A program made the position numbers and the translations under genes. The notes below the pieces were generated by a model, which had not been told where the DNA came from, searched no databases, and worked only from the letters and a program-made list of their open reading frames with translations. A stretch of DNA of 38,957 nt, taken from Campylobacterales bacterium (GTDB lineage: Bacteria; Campylobacterota; Campylobacteria; Campylobacterales; Nitratiruptoraceae). The stretch covers positions 1 through 38,957 of the forward strand of contig JAMONM010000058.1 in the NCBI GenBank assembly GCA_027065825.1, given 5' to 3'. The stretch's first letter is position 1, and every line of letters begins with the position of its first letter. Shown here one piece after another: positions 17,017 through 25,347 of the stretch.

Positions 17017-17667
17017 TTGAAAAGAGCGACTGTTATGTTCGATCTTGACGGTACTATAATAGACTCTACCGAAGCGATTCTGGAGAGTTTCGAATACGCT
17101 CAAAGAGCGCTGGGAGAGAAGATTAGCAAAAGAGATGAAATTTTGGAACTGATCGGCCATCCGCTCGATTTTATGTTTGAACATCTGGGCACTCTGGATG
17201 TAGAGAGGGCCGTAAAGGCATACAAAGAGCACTACAAAAAGATCTACCTGGAAAAGACCACTCTTTTAAAAGGGGCCGACGAGGCCGTTTACGAGGCCGC
17301 TAAATTTGCCAAAGTGGCCGTGGTAACCACAAAAACCTCTTTTTATTCCCGACTGATTCTTGAACATTTCGGTTTGAGTCCGTACGTGGAGACCGTTGTA
17401 GGAAGAGAGGACGTTATAAGGCCGAAGCCTGATTCCGAGCCTGTTTTGAAGGCTCTTTCGCGCGTAAAAGGAGATAGAAAACGGTCCTGGATGATAGGGG
17501 ATACCTGTCTTGACGCCGTTGCCGCCAAAAGCGCGGGAGTAAAAGCCGTTGGAGTGTTGTGCGGTTACGGCAAAAAAGAGGCGCTCAAAGAGTGTTCCCA
17601 TCACCTGTGCGAGGATGCGCTGGAGGCTGTGAGACTGATTGGGAAAATAGAGTCCCAGCTACCGTAA
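17017..17667 (+). CDS. HAD-superfamily phosphatase, phosphoglycolate phosphatase-like
   Basis: The 216-residue protein carries all HAD motifs: nucleophile region F-D-L-D-G-T (D9, D11), the T-T motif in V-A-V-V-T-T-K, K in R-P-K-P-D-S, and M-I-G-D-T-C-L-D. A helical cap lies between motifs I and II. The layout fits Gph/PpaX-like enzymes hydrolysing small phosphorylated metabolites; the true substrate cannot be read from the sequence. Initiation is at TTG 17017. From memory, a HAD gene also lies between rpsI and a pyruvate oxidoreductase gene in C. jejuni (Cj1477c). Confidence 0.88.
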   Translation: MKRATVMFDLDGTIIDSTEAILESFEYAQRALGEKISKRDEILELIGHPLDFMFEHLGTLDVERAVKAYKEHYKKIYLEKTTLLKGADEAVYEAAKFAKVAVVTTKTSFYSRLILEHFGLSPYVETVVGREDVIRPKPDSEPVLKALSRVKGDRKRSWMIGDTCLDAVAAKSAGVKAVGVLCGYGKKEALKECSHHLCEDALEAVRLIGKIESQLP

Positions 17668-17742
17668 AACGCCATCTTTTTAAACTTTTTCTCCCTCTTT
17701 TTTTCAATATATTAATAAAGCCTTGTTTAAGAACAAAATGAT

Positions 17743-17748
17743 TACAAT
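17743..17748 (+). promoter_or_regulatory. Possible -10 element for porCDAB
   Basis: TACAAT lies 38 bp ahead of the porC ATG in an AT-rich 118-bp gap. The ribosome binding site is the purine run GAGGGAGAGAAG just before the ATG. No clear -35 box is seen. Confidence 0.4.
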
Positions 17749-17785
17749 TAAGCAACAAACTACAACTGTTTAAGAGGGAGAGAAG

Positions 17786-18343
17786 ATGTTAGAGATCAGA
17801 TGGCACAGCCGCGCGGGACAGGGAGCCGTGACGGGAGCAAAAGGTCTGGCCGACGTGGTGGCCAATACCGGTAAATTTGTCCAGGCTTTCGCTTTTTACG
17901 GTTCGGCCAAAAGAGGTGCGGCAATGACCGCCTACAACAGGGTCGACGACACTCCGATACTAAATCACGAAAAGTTTATGAGACCCGATTATGTTCTCGT
18001 GATAGATCCCGGTTTGGCGTATACGGCCGATATTACAGCCAACGAAAAAGAGGATACTAAATATATCATAACCACCCACCTCTCCAAAGAAGAGCTGGTA
18101 GAAGCGATTCCCAAACTAAAAGGAAAAGAGGTCTATGTGGTAGACTGTATGCAGATTTCGCTCGACACCATCGGCAGAGCTATTCCCAATACCCCTATGC
18201 TGGGAGCTTTGATGAAGGTTTCGGGAATGTTTGATCTTGAATATTTCCAAAACGCTATGAAAAAGGTGCTTTCGAAATTTCCTCAAAAAATCATCGATGC
18301 CAATATGGCCGCCATCGAAAGAGCCTACAACGAAGTTAAATAA
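17786..18343 (+). CDS. porC: Pyruvate:ferredoxin/flavodoxin oxidoreductase, gamma subunit
   Basis: The 185-residue gamma subunit of the four-subunit pyruvate oxidoreductase has R-W-H-S-R-A-G-Q-G-A-V-T-G-A-K near the start and the F-Y-G-S-A-K-R-G-A segment, which contact coenzyme A and the other subunits. The enzyme interconverts pyruvate plus CoA with acetyl-CoA, CO2 and reduced ferredoxin or flavodoxin. It is the first gene of the operon, with gaps of 10-23 bp between genes, in the order gamma-delta-alpha-beta known from Helicobacter pylori. Confidence 0.95.
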   Translation: MLEIRWHSRAGQGAVTGAKGLADVVANTGKFVQAFAFYGSAKRGAAMTAYNRVDDTPILNHEKFMRPDYVLVIDPGLAYTADITANEKEDTKYIITTHLSKEELVEAIPKLKGKEVYVVDCMQISLDTIGRAIPNTPMLGALMKVSGMFDLEYFQNAMKKVLSKFPQKIIDANMAAIERAYNEVK

Positions 18344-18353
18344 AGGATAGAAA

Positions 18354-18761
18354 ATGGCAAAAGATATTAAAGATTTGGGATGGAATGAATTGATTCCCGG
18401 AGCGGCGCTCTTTTCCTTTACCGAACCGGTAGAAGACGTGGCTGAGGTGCCAATGGATGAAAGGCCGTACGCTCCCACTAATTCGCATCAATACAGCGTC
18501 GGAGACTGGAGAGTCGAAAAGCCGGTATTCAACAGGGACCTGTGTATCGACTGTCAATTTTGCTGGGTTTTTTGTCCGGATCTGGCTATTTTGAGCAGAG
18601 ACAAGAAAATGATAGGAGTTCTTTACGATCCTTGTAAAGGGTGCGGAATATGCGTCGAGGTCTGCCCTACCAATCCGAAATCTCTTTTGATGTTCCCAGA
18701 GCAGGTAGATAACGAGGAGGCTCTATCTAAGTGGCCTCAAAAAGATGAAAAGAAAAAGTAA
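18354..18761 (+). CDS. porD: Pyruvate:ferredoxin/flavodoxin oxidoreductase, delta subunit (2x 4Fe-4S)
   Basis: The 135-residue delta subunit carries two 4Fe-4S sites of ferredoxin type: C64-x2-C67-x2-C70-x3-C74 and C94-x2-C97-x2-C100-x3-C104. They pass electrons from the thiamine site to the external carrier. About 60 residues precede the first cluster, an extension typical of the Campylobacterota form. It is a cytoplasmic part of the PorCDAB complex. Confidence 0.96.
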   Translation: MAKDIKDLGWNELIPGAALFSFTEPVEDVAEVPMDERPYAPTNSHQYSVGDWRVEKPVFNRDLCIDCQFCWVFCPDLAILSRDKKMIGVLYDPCKGCGICVEVCPTNPKSLLMFPEQVDNEEALSKWPQKDEKKK

Positions 18762-18773
18762 AAGGAATAGAAA

Positions 18774-19991
18774 ATGGCAAAAAAGTATGAACTGAACGAA
18801 GTTGAGGTCTGGGACGGTAATATGGCGGCCGCCCAGGCGCTGAGACAGGCTCAGGTGGACGTGGTGGCCGCCTATCCTATTACGCCTTCTACTCCGATAG
18901 TGCAGAACTATTCGCAATTTCTCGCTGACGGATACGTGGACGGCGATTTCATTATGGTAGAGAGCGAACACTCTGCGATGAGCGGCTGCGTCGCGGCCTC
19001 TGCTTCCGGCGCCAGAGCGGCCACCGCCACAAGTTCCCAGGGTTTTGCTCTGATGGTGGAGGTTCTGTATCAGGCCAGCGGAATGAGGCTGCCGATTGTA
19101 TTGACCGTGGTAAACAGGGCATTGGCCGCTCCGTTGAACGTAAACGGCGATCATTCGGATATGTATCTTGGACGGGACGCGGGATGGATAAATCTATGCT
19201 CCTACAATCCTCAAGAGGCCTACGATCTGACGCTGATGGCTTTTAAAATAGGCGAGGATCTGGATGTAAGACTGCCAGTAATGGTACACCAGGACGGATT
19301 TTTGTGCTCTCATACGGCTCAGAACGTAAAGCCGCTTCAAGATGAGGTCGCCATAGAGTTTGTTGGAGAATATAAACCGGTAAATACTATGCTTGACGTT
19401 TCCAATCCGGTAACGCACGGCGTTCAGACCGAAGAGGATTGGCATTTCGAACACAAAGCCAGACAGCATAACGATCTGATGAATTCGCCTAAAGTTATCA
19501 AAAGGGTTTTTGAAGAGTTCAAGGCTCTCACCGGTAGAGAGTACGATTTTGTCTACAAATACAAGATGGATGATGCCGAGGTTGCGATTTTTGCTCTGGG
19601 GACTACAGTAGAGAGTGCCGAAGTCGCGGCCGATAGAATGAGGGAAAAGGGGATAAAAGCCGGCGTCGTCAGTCTTAGAGTGCTCAGACCCTTTCCATTT
19701 GAACAGATTCAAGAGGCTCTTAGCGGCATAAAGGCTCTAGCCGTTATGGACAGGAGCGCTCCGGGCGGTACTCTGGGCGCGATGTTTAACGAGCTGAGCG
19801 CGGCCATGTTGGCCAAAGGCGAGAGCCCCATAATGTTAAACTACATTTACGGTCTAGGGGGCAGGGATACCACGATAGATCATCTGACGGAGATTTTTGC
19901 CCAACTGGACGAGTGTGCGAAGGCCGGAGAGAGAAAATATCCGCTGCAGCAGTTCATCGGACTTAGAGGTCCGAAACTGAGCTTTTATTGA
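18774..19991 (+). CDS. porA: Pyruvate:ferredoxin/flavodoxin oxidoreductase, alpha subunit
   Basis: The 405-residue alpha subunit begins with W-D-G-N-M-A-A-A-Q-A-L and A-Y-P-I-T-P-S-T-P-I, the conserved pyrimidine-binding segment of oxidoreductase alpha chains, followed by E-S-E-H-S-A-M-S-G. The C-terminal part holds V-S-L-R-V-L-R-P-F-P and V-M-D-R-S-A-P-G-G of the CoA/transketolase-like domain. With porB it forms the thiamine diphosphate active site. Confidence 0.97.
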   Translation: MAKKYELNEVEVWDGNMAAAQALRQAQVDVVAAYPITPSTPIVQNYSQFLADGYVDGDFIMVESEHSAMSGCVAASASGARAATATSSQGFALMVEVLYQASGMRLPIVLTVVNRALAAPLNVNGDHSDMYLGRDAGWINLCSYNPQEAYDLTLMAFKIGEDLDVRLPVMVHQDGFLCSHTAQNVKPLQDEVAIEFVGEYKPVNTMLDVSNPVTHGVQTEEDWHFEHKARQHNDLMNSPKVIKRVFEEFKALTGREYDFVYKYKMDDAEVAIFALGTTVESAEVAADRMREKGIKAGVVSLRVLRPFPFEQIQEALSGIKALAVMDRSAPGGTLGAMFNELSAAMLAKGESPIMLNYIYGLGGRDTTIDHLTEIFAQLDECAKAGERKYPLQQFIGLRGPKLSFY

Positions 19992-20014
19992 TGCGTAAAT
20001 GAAGGAGAAAAGAG

Positions 20015-21013
20015 ATGACCAAAAAAATAAAGAATCTAAAAGAGTTTTCGCTCTCCAACGATAGATACGAGGGCGGCAACCTGATGTGTCCGGGTTGCTC
20101 TCACAACATAATAGTCAGAGAGGTGCTCAACGCCACGAACGATCCGGTTATCGTAGCTACGGCGACCGGCTGTCTGGAGGTTTGTACCGCGGTTTATCCG
20201 AGAACCTCTTGGGACGTGAGCTGGATACATATCGGCTTTGAGAACGCCGCGGTGGCAATCGCCACGGCCAGTGCCGCGTACGAGGTCCTAAAAAGAAAAG
20301 GAAGACTCCCTGAGGCTACGCAGAAAATGGTAGATGAGGGAAGAGAGCCTAAATTTGTCGCATTTGCTGGTGACGGCGGAACCTTTGACATAGGATTTCA
20401 GTCTCTAAGCGGCGCTTTTGAAAGGGGCCACAACTTTATGTACGTGTGTCTGGACAACGAAGTATACGCCAACACCGGAGGTCAGAGGAGCTCTTCAACT
20501 CCGATAGGGGCCGCTACAACTACCAGTCCGGCCGGAAAGGTAAGCTACGGCGAGAAGATGATGAAAAAGAGCATGATAGAGATCATGGCCGATCACGGAG
20601 CCCCGTACGTTGCTCAAGTGAGTCCTTCAAAATGGAAAGATCTGGTTAAAAAGGTGCAAAAAGGGTTCGAAGTAAAAGGACCGGTCTATATCAACGCTCA
20701 AAGTGCATGTACCACCGAGTGGAAACATGCGCCCGAAGACACCATCGAAGTGAGCGATCTAGGTGTTGATAGCTGTGTTTGGCCTCTGTATGAGATTATC
20801 AACGAAAGAGACGAGCACGGAATAATTTACAGCACGAAACTAAATATTACTTACAGACCTAAAAACAAGATTCCGGTTGAGGAGTATCTTGCGGCGCAGC
20901 CGAGATTTAGACATCTTTTCAAACCGGAAAACAGACATATTATCGATCTATGGCAAAAAGCCGTAGACGCCAGATGGGAATATCTGCAAAAAAGAGAGGA
21001 AGCCGGGGTCTGA
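20015..21013 (+). CDS. porB: Pyruvate:ferredoxin/flavodoxin oxidoreductase, beta subunit
   Basis: The 332-residue beta subunit binds thiamine diphosphate and a proximal 4Fe-4S cluster. C25-x2-C28, C53 (with C57 close by) and C232 are the likely cluster ligands. The thiamine motif runs from G-D-G-G at about residue 119 to the L-D-N-E-V-Y-A-N-T-G-G-Q-R-S segment. It is the last gene of the operon. Confidence 0.97.
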   Translation: MTKKIKNLKEFSLSNDRYEGGNLMCPGCSHNIIVREVLNATNDPVIVATATGCLEVCTAVYPRTSWDVSWIHIGFENAAVAIATASAAYEVLKRKGRLPEATQKMVDEGREPKFVAFAGDGGTFDIGFQSLSGAFERGHNFMYVCLDNEVYANTGGQRSSSTPIGAATTTSPAGKVSYGEKMMKKSMIEIMADHGAPYVAQVSPSKWKDLVKKVQKGFEVKGPVYINAQSACTTEWKHAPEDTIEVSDLGVDSCVWPLYEIINERDEHGIIYSTKLNITYRPKNKIPVEEYLAAQPRFRHLFKPENRHIIDLWQKAVDARWEYLQKREEAGV

Positions 21014-21030
21014 TCCCCTCTTCTCTTTTC
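21005..21030 (+). terminator. Weak terminator-like hairpin at the porB stop codon
   Basis: GGGG (21005-21008) and CCCC (21015-21018) flank the porB TGA and are followed by a long pyrimidine run (TCTTCTCTTTT). The stem is only 4 bp, so this is tentative. Confidence 0.3.
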
Positions 21031-21060
21031 CTCTTTTTCTTCCGATTTACACTTTTATGA

Positions 21061-21066
21061 TAAAAT
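21061..21066 (+). promoter_or_regulatory. Possible -10 element for luxS
   Basis: TAAAAT lies 33 bp before the luxS ATG, with AT-rich sequence upstream. The ribosome binding site AAAGGGG is at 21088-21094. Confidence 0.4.
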
Positions 21067-21099
21067 TCTGACAATTTTGAAACTAATAAAGGGGTTTTC

Positions 21100-21648
21100 A
21101 TGCCTTTACTGGAGAGTTTTACGGTAGATCATACCAAAATGGAGGCCCCGGCCGTCAGAAAGGCAAAGAGCGTCTCCACTCCCTCGGGGGATATTATAAC
21201 CGTATTCGATCTGAGATTTTGTCGTCCCAATAGGGAGATTCTGCCCCAAAAGGGCCTTCATACCATGGAACATCTGATCGCTCAATATATGAGAGAGCAT
21301 CTAAACGGCGAGGATGTCGAGATAGTAGATATTTCGCCCATGGGATGCAGGACCGGTTTTTATATGAGCGTAATAGGTAGCCCCTCCGAGCTGGAGGTTG
21401 CGCAGGCTCTTGAGAAGAGTATGAGAGATATTGCCGCCATAAACGATATATCGAAAATTCCGGAACTGAACATATATCAGTGCGGCAGCTGCTATCTGCA
21501 CTCGCTGTCAGAGGCGCAAAAGATCGCTCAGCATATTTTAAAAAACGATATCAAGATTCTTTACAACGAGGATTTGGCGCTCGATACGGAGTCAATAGAA
21601 GCTGACTGCGAGGTGGATCCAAAGAGCGTAAAAGTAATAGGAGAGTGA
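21100..21648 (+). CDS. luxS: S-ribosylhomocysteine lyase
   Basis: LuxS cleaves S-ribosylhomocysteine to homocysteine and the precursor of autoinducer 2 in the activated methyl cycle. Zinc ligands H54 and H58 (H-T-M-E-H) and C128 (Q-C-G-S-C) are present, with catalytic E57 and C83. At 182 residues it is some 10-20 longer than usual, the excess being an acidic C-terminal tail after about residue 165. The next gene starts 1 bp after the stop, so it heads a tight gene run. Confidence 0.96.
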   Translation: MPLLESFTVDHTKMEAPAVRKAKSVSTPSGDIITVFDLRFCRPNREILPQKGLHTMEHLIAQYMREHLNGEDVEIVDISPMGCRTGFYMSVIGSPSELEVAQALEKSMRDIAAINDISKIPELNIYQCGSCYLHSLSEAQKIAQHILKNDIKILYNEDLALDTESIEADCEVDPKSVKVIGE

Positions 21649-21649
21649 G

Positions 21650-21943
21650 ATGGTGGTCGCGGTACCGGTGGATAATGAGAGTTTCGAGGAGGCGAGGGTC
21701 GTTCCCATAAGCGACGCAAAAGGCTTTTTATTGATGGAAGTGGAGGGGGGAAAACTGTTAAAAAGCGGTTTTTTCTCTACTTTGGGAGAGGAGTTTTTTG
21801 ATTATATCGTGGTCGCATCCAAGAATGAGGAGCTCGAGGAGATATTCGATTTGGGAGCCAGGGCTCTATTGGGCAGAAAAGGGATGTATATGGAAGAGAT
21901 AATCGAGGCGCTGATGTTTGCCGAACTGGACGAGATTCACTAA
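21650..21943 (+). CDS. Small protein, possibly NifX/NifB-like cofactor-binding fold
   Basis: This 97-residue cytoplasmic protein has an opening (V-V-A-V-P-V-D-N) and a pattern of strands and helices (S-D-A-K-G-F-L-L-M-E-V, D-Y-I-V-V-A-S) recalling the dinitrogenase iron-molybdenum cofactor biosynthesis domain. It has no cysteines or histidine cluster, so metal binding is not supported. No nif genes are near. It is coupled to luxS (1-bp gap). The family call is weak and the function unknown. Confidence 0.5.
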   Translation: MVVAVPVDNESFEEARVVPISDAKGFLLMEVEGGKLLKSGFFSTLGEEFFDYIVVASKNEELEEIFDLGARALLGRKGMYMEEIIEALMFAELDEIH

Positions 21944-21953
21944 AGGAAAAACT

Positions 21954-22304
21954 ATGGCGAAATATACTCTGTGGCATAATCCAAGATGCGCAAAAAGCAG
22001 AGAGGGATTCAAAATTCTCGAGGGGCTCGATGTGGAGATCAGACGATATCTGGAGAATCCGCCTGACTGCCGAGAGCTTAGGGAAATTCTAAAAAAACTG
22101 GGTATGAAACCGACGGAGCTGGTTAGAAAAAAGGAGAAGCTCTTTAGAGAACTCGGTTTGAAAGATGCTTCGGAGGAGGAGATTTTAAAAGCGATGTGCA
22201 CACATCCCAAATTGATAGAGCGCCCTATTCTCATCAAAGGTGAAAAAGCCGTTCTTGGCAGGCCTCCCGAAAGATTTTTGGAACTGATAGATGAGAATAG
22301 TTAA
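21954..22304 (+). CDS. ArsC/Spx-family reductase, arsenate reductase-like
   Basis: The 116-residue thioredoxin-fold protein of the glutaredoxin-dependent ArsC family has catalytic C12 in H-N-P-R-C-A-K-S-R. The R-P-I-L-I-K and L-G-R-P-P-E segments near the end hold the arginines that bind the oxyanion in ArsC. No ars operon genes are adjacent, so an arsenate role is likely by motif but not by context; ArsC-like proteins can have other roles. I chose ATG 21954 behind TAAAGGA; an upstream in-frame ATG at 21918 lies inside the preceding gene. It overlaps the next gene by 14 bp. Confidence 0.8.
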   Translation: MAKYTLWHNPRCAKSREGFKILEGLDVEIRRYLENPPDCRELREILKKLGMKPTELVRKKEKLFRELGLKDASEEEILKAMCTHPKLIERPILIKGEKAVLGRPPERFLELIDENS

Positions 22305-23034
22305 AACCGATGACGAGAGCTTTACGCTTTATAGCGACAAATATGAAGAGTGTTATCATAACGTTAAAGACGGAGCTTTGCGCGAGTCTTTATCAAAACA
22401 TGTAGAGCCGGCTCTTGATGAGTCTCTTTGGAAGAAGAGCAGTCTAAAGATTCTCGATATCTGCTTCGGGCTCGGCTACAATACCTTAGCAACCCTCTAT
22501 TTTTTACGAAAACGCGGTTTTGACAAAAGGGTCAAAATCGTCTCTCCCGAGCTTGATAGAGAGCTGGTGCGATCCTTGAGAGAATTTAAATATCCAAAAG
22601 AGTTCGAGGAGTTTCGGGAGGTGATAGAGTCTATATCAGAAACAGGATGTTATAAAAGCGAGAATTTCGAGGTAGAGGTCCGTTTTGAAAACGCCAGAGA
22701 GACTCTGATGGAGATAGGGGATATAGATATCGTCTATCAAGATCCTTTCAGTCCCCGCAAAAATCCGGAATTGTGGACCGTTGAGTATTTCGCCTCTTTG
22801 TACGCAGCCACTTCCGAAGAGGCTATTGTTACGACCTACTCGGTAGCTTCGGCAGTAAGATTCGCGATGTACGAGGCCGGTTTTAGAGTCTACGAGCGAG
22901 AGATCGAAGGCGTAAAAAAACATACCGTTGCTTCCAAAAGAGCTCTGCCTTTTAAAGAACTCGATATCAAAGCCAAAATGGAGCGAAGCGACAAAAAGGC
23001 TCTCAAAGATGAGGATCTGGCTCAAACGATATAG
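22291..23034 (+). CDS. MnmC-like tRNA methyltransferase domain protein (DUF752), stand-alone
   Basis: The 247-residue Rossmann-type methyltransferase has the SAM motif I-L-D-I-C-F-G-L-G-Y-N-T and the catalytic-region motif D-P-F-S-P-R-K-N-P-E-L-W, which corresponds to D-G-F-A-P-x-K-N-P-x-M-W in MnmC. MnmC finishes the wobble modification mnm5(s2)U34; this protein holds only the methyltransferase half, without the FAD oxidase domain. mnmG, which acts earlier in the pathway, lies 3.5 kb downstream. It overlaps arsC by 14 bp and the diguanylate cyclase by 26 bp. Confidence 0.8.
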   Translation: MRIVKTDDESFTLYSDKYEECYHNVKDGALRESLSKHVEPALDESLWKKSSLKILDICFGLGYNTLATLYFLRKRGFDKRVKIVSPELDRELVRSLREFKYPKEFEEFREVIESISETGCYKSENFEVEVRFENARETLMEIGDIDIVYQDPFSPRKNPELWTVEYFASLYAATSEEAIVTTYSVASAVRFAMYEAGFRVYEREIEGVKKHTVASKRALPFKELDIKAKMERSDKKALKDEDLAQTI

Positions 23035-24769
23035 CGTCTTGCTGCTTTTGGTCGCTACATTTTTGATTTTCGGCATATATAACTACAACTCTTTTAGATC
23101 GCTTTTGGCTAGAGAGTCTTTTGAAAGAGCCAAAATAGAGATAGAAAACGAGATAGAGAACAAGCTAAAAAGTACAATGGCCATAGCTTTGACGATCGCC
23201 GAGAGTATCTCCGGGACCAAGGATATGGACTCCATCGTAGAGAGCGTCTCCGATCTTCCTGAAATCTATAAACGATATACCAAGTACAAAAACGTCTGGA
23301 TAGAGCTGGTAGATTCCGATCAAAACGTAATTTTTAGAAGCTGGGACGAAAAGAGGGGTGACAAAGCGTTGAGTATGCAAAGATATCCCGGCTTTGTATC
23401 CACGATCTCTTTGAACAAATACACTTTGGCCCTGTACGCCATAGCTCCGTTTCAAAAGGAGGGGAAAAACGGCGGTTACGTGAACGTTATTACGCATTTC
23501 AACTCTATAATAAAGAATCTGGAGCGCTACGGATACGATATAGTGGTCGTGGCGGACAGAAAGTTCGCCAACAGCCTCGAATATGCCAGATCCGATCGCT
23601 TTCTTGAGGGTTACTATGTGGTCAATTTCGAGCCATCGATAGAGACGCTTTCCGTGATTTCCAAAATAGGAATAGATTCGATAATTCAAAATGAAAACTA
23701 TATTTATACCGAGGACAGGTATATTTACAAATTTGCCCTGAGGGATTTTAACGGGGAGATTCTGGGATGGGCTTTGGTGGTTAAAAGCGGAGAGAATCTG
23801 AATCAATTTCTGTACAAGAACGAGATTATCAAGCGACTTTTCGTTCTATTTTTCGTGGTTTCGCTTTTTGTGGCGCTGATAATATATCTATATACCAAGG
23901 ATAAAGAAAAGGCGCTAAAAAAGCAGGCGGATTACTACTTTAAGATATTCGATTCGCTGCAAGAGATTTTAGTAATCTATTCCGGGAGAAAACTGAAATA
24001 CGCCAATCGACGTTTCTTGGAGCATTTCGGAAACTTCAACAGCGTAGAGGAGTTCATATCAAGATACGGTTCGCTCGAACGTTTTTTTAGGCCCAAGGAG
24101 GGTTTTTTATATTCGGTGGAAGAGGGCGACTGGCTTGAAAAACTTCTGCAAGAGCCATCCGCGAAGATATTTATAGATTTCGAGAGAGAGTTTTACGTGT
24201 TTCAGGCAAAGGCCTCAAAGATAGAAAAGGAGGATATCGCGATAATTTTTACCGATATTACGGACGAGTATAGAAATCGCCGCAGATTAGAGGAGGAGGC
24301 GCGAAAAGACAGACTTACCTCTTTGCTTAACAGACGCTCCTTTGATCTCTCTTTTGCCGAAATCGTGAAAAACCACAAAGAGCCGCTCTGGCTCGCTATC
24401 GCCGATATTGATCATTTTAAATCTATTAACGACAGATACGGGCATAAAAAGGGGGACGAAGTTCTAAGGGAAGTCGGTTCTATTTTAAAAGGAGCCGTAA
24501 GGGAAGAACCGGTCTTTAGAATCGGCGGCGAGGAGTTTGCTATAATTGTCGAAGGCATAAACAAACATGAGTTAAGATCGCTTTTACAAAGAGTTAATAT
24601 GAAAATAAAGAGCGAAACCTTAAAAAGAGTGGGTTTTGCCGTAACCGTAAGTATAGGGGCCGCTAGATTTCGACACAAGGGGGCCGAAGATCTGTTCGAT
24701 AGAGCCGACGCCGCTCTGTACGAAGCTAAAAGAGGCGGACGCGATACGGTGGTGATAAAGGATTTTTGA
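23009..24769 (+). CDS. Membrane diguanylate cyclase with periplasmic sensor and PAS-like domain
   Basis: This 586-residue protein has an N-terminal transmembrane helix (about residues 9-27), a periplasmic sensor domain of about 250 residues, a second helix (about 277-296), a PAS-like cytoplasmic domain and a C-terminal GGDEF domain. The active loop reads G-G-E-E-F at 506-510, with D-I-D-H-F-K-S-I-N-D-R-Y-G-H upstream, so it should make cyclic di-GMP. The inhibitory I-site RxxD is absent: the aligned residues are V and E. I chose ATG 23009 because the longer frame (22928) would overlap the methyltransferase gene by more than 100 bp. Confidence 0.9.
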   Translation: MRIWLKRYSVLLLLVATFLIFGIYNYNSFRSLLARESFERAKIEIENEIENKLKSTMAIALTIAESISGTKDMDSIVESVSDLPEIYKRYTKYKNVWIELVDSDQNVIFRSWDEKRGDKALSMQRYPGFVSTISLNKYTLALYAIAPFQKEGKNGGYVNVITHFNSIIKNLERYGYDIVVVADRKFANSLEYARSDRFLEGYYVVNFEPSIETLSVISKIGIDSIIQNENYIYTEDRYIYKFALRDFNGEILGWALVVKSGENLNQFLYKNEIIKRLFVLFFVVSLFVALIIYLYTKDKEKALKKQADYYFKIFDSLQEILVIYSGRKLKYANRRFLEHFGNFNSVEEFISRYGSLERFFRPKEGFLYSVEEGDWLEKLLQEPSAKIFIDFEREFYVFQAKASKIEKEDIAIIFTDITDEYRNRRRLEEEARKDRLTSLLNRRSFDLSFAEIVKNHKEPLWLAIADIDHFKSINDRYGHKKGDEVLREVGSILKGAVREEPVFRIGGEEFAIIVEGINKHELRSLLQRVNMKIKSETLKRVGFAVTVSIGAARFRHKGAEDLFDRADAALYEAKRGGRDTVVIKDF

Positions 24770-25347
24770 TGATCGACGAAAGAACCAAAAGAGCGATTTT
24801 ATCGCTGGCCAGAATAGCTATCAAAGAGGAACTGGCATCGCACAAGGAGCTGAACGAAGATGTATTAGGGCGTCTTTTGGAGATGTTTCCGACTCTAAAA
24901 GAGCCTGGAGCTGCTTTCGTTACGATAAAGGAAAGGGGATCTTTGAGAGGATGTATAGGCTCTTTGGTAGCTTATCGTCCACTTTACGAAGATGTGATAC
25001 AAAACGCCAAGGCGGCCGCATTCTCGGATCCGAGATTTCCGCCTTTGTCCGCAGAGGAGTTTGAGAGGATAACTATTGAGATCTCTTTGCTAACTCCTCC
25101 TAGACCTGTTGAATACAAGGACCGAGAGGATCTAAAAAACAAGATCGTACCGTTTAGAGACGGAGTCGTTTTGGAATATAATGGGAAAAAGGCCACTTTT
25201 TTACCTCAAGTATGGGAAGAGCTACCCGATTTCGACGCTTTTTTCGCGCATCTGTGCATGAAGGCCGGACTAATGCCCGAGTGTCTGAGACTTCATCCGG
25301 ATATATCGGTATACGAAGTGGTGAGTTTCAGCGAAGAGGAGATTTAA
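24769..25347 (+). CDS. AMMECR1-domain protein
   Basis: The 192-residue protein has the hallmark L-R-G-C-I-G-S (about residues 59-65) and the later D-P-R-F-P-P-L segment, matching the AMMECR1 family found in bacteria, archaea and eukaryotes. Its biochemical function is not established; links to radical chemistry and MEMO/AmmeMemoRadiSam modules are known from genome context elsewhere, but no MEMO gene is seen here. ATG 24769 shares its first base with the cyclase stop codon. It is convergent with thpR, and the two stop codons overlap. Confidence 0.88.
   Translation: MIDERTKRAILSLARIAIKEELASHKELNEDVLGRLLEMFPTLKEPGAAFVTIKERGSLRGCIGSLVAYRPLYEDVIQNAKAAAFSDPRFPPLSAEEFERITIEISLLTPPRPVEYKDREDLKNKIVPFRDGVVLEYNGKKATFLPQVWEELPDFDAFFAHLCMKAGLMPECLRLHPDISVYEVVSFSEEEI

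Noticed and set aside
21954-22304. Arsenic resistance island
   Set aside because: Only a lone ArsC-like gene is present, with no arsB, acr3, arsR or arsenite-linked neighbours.
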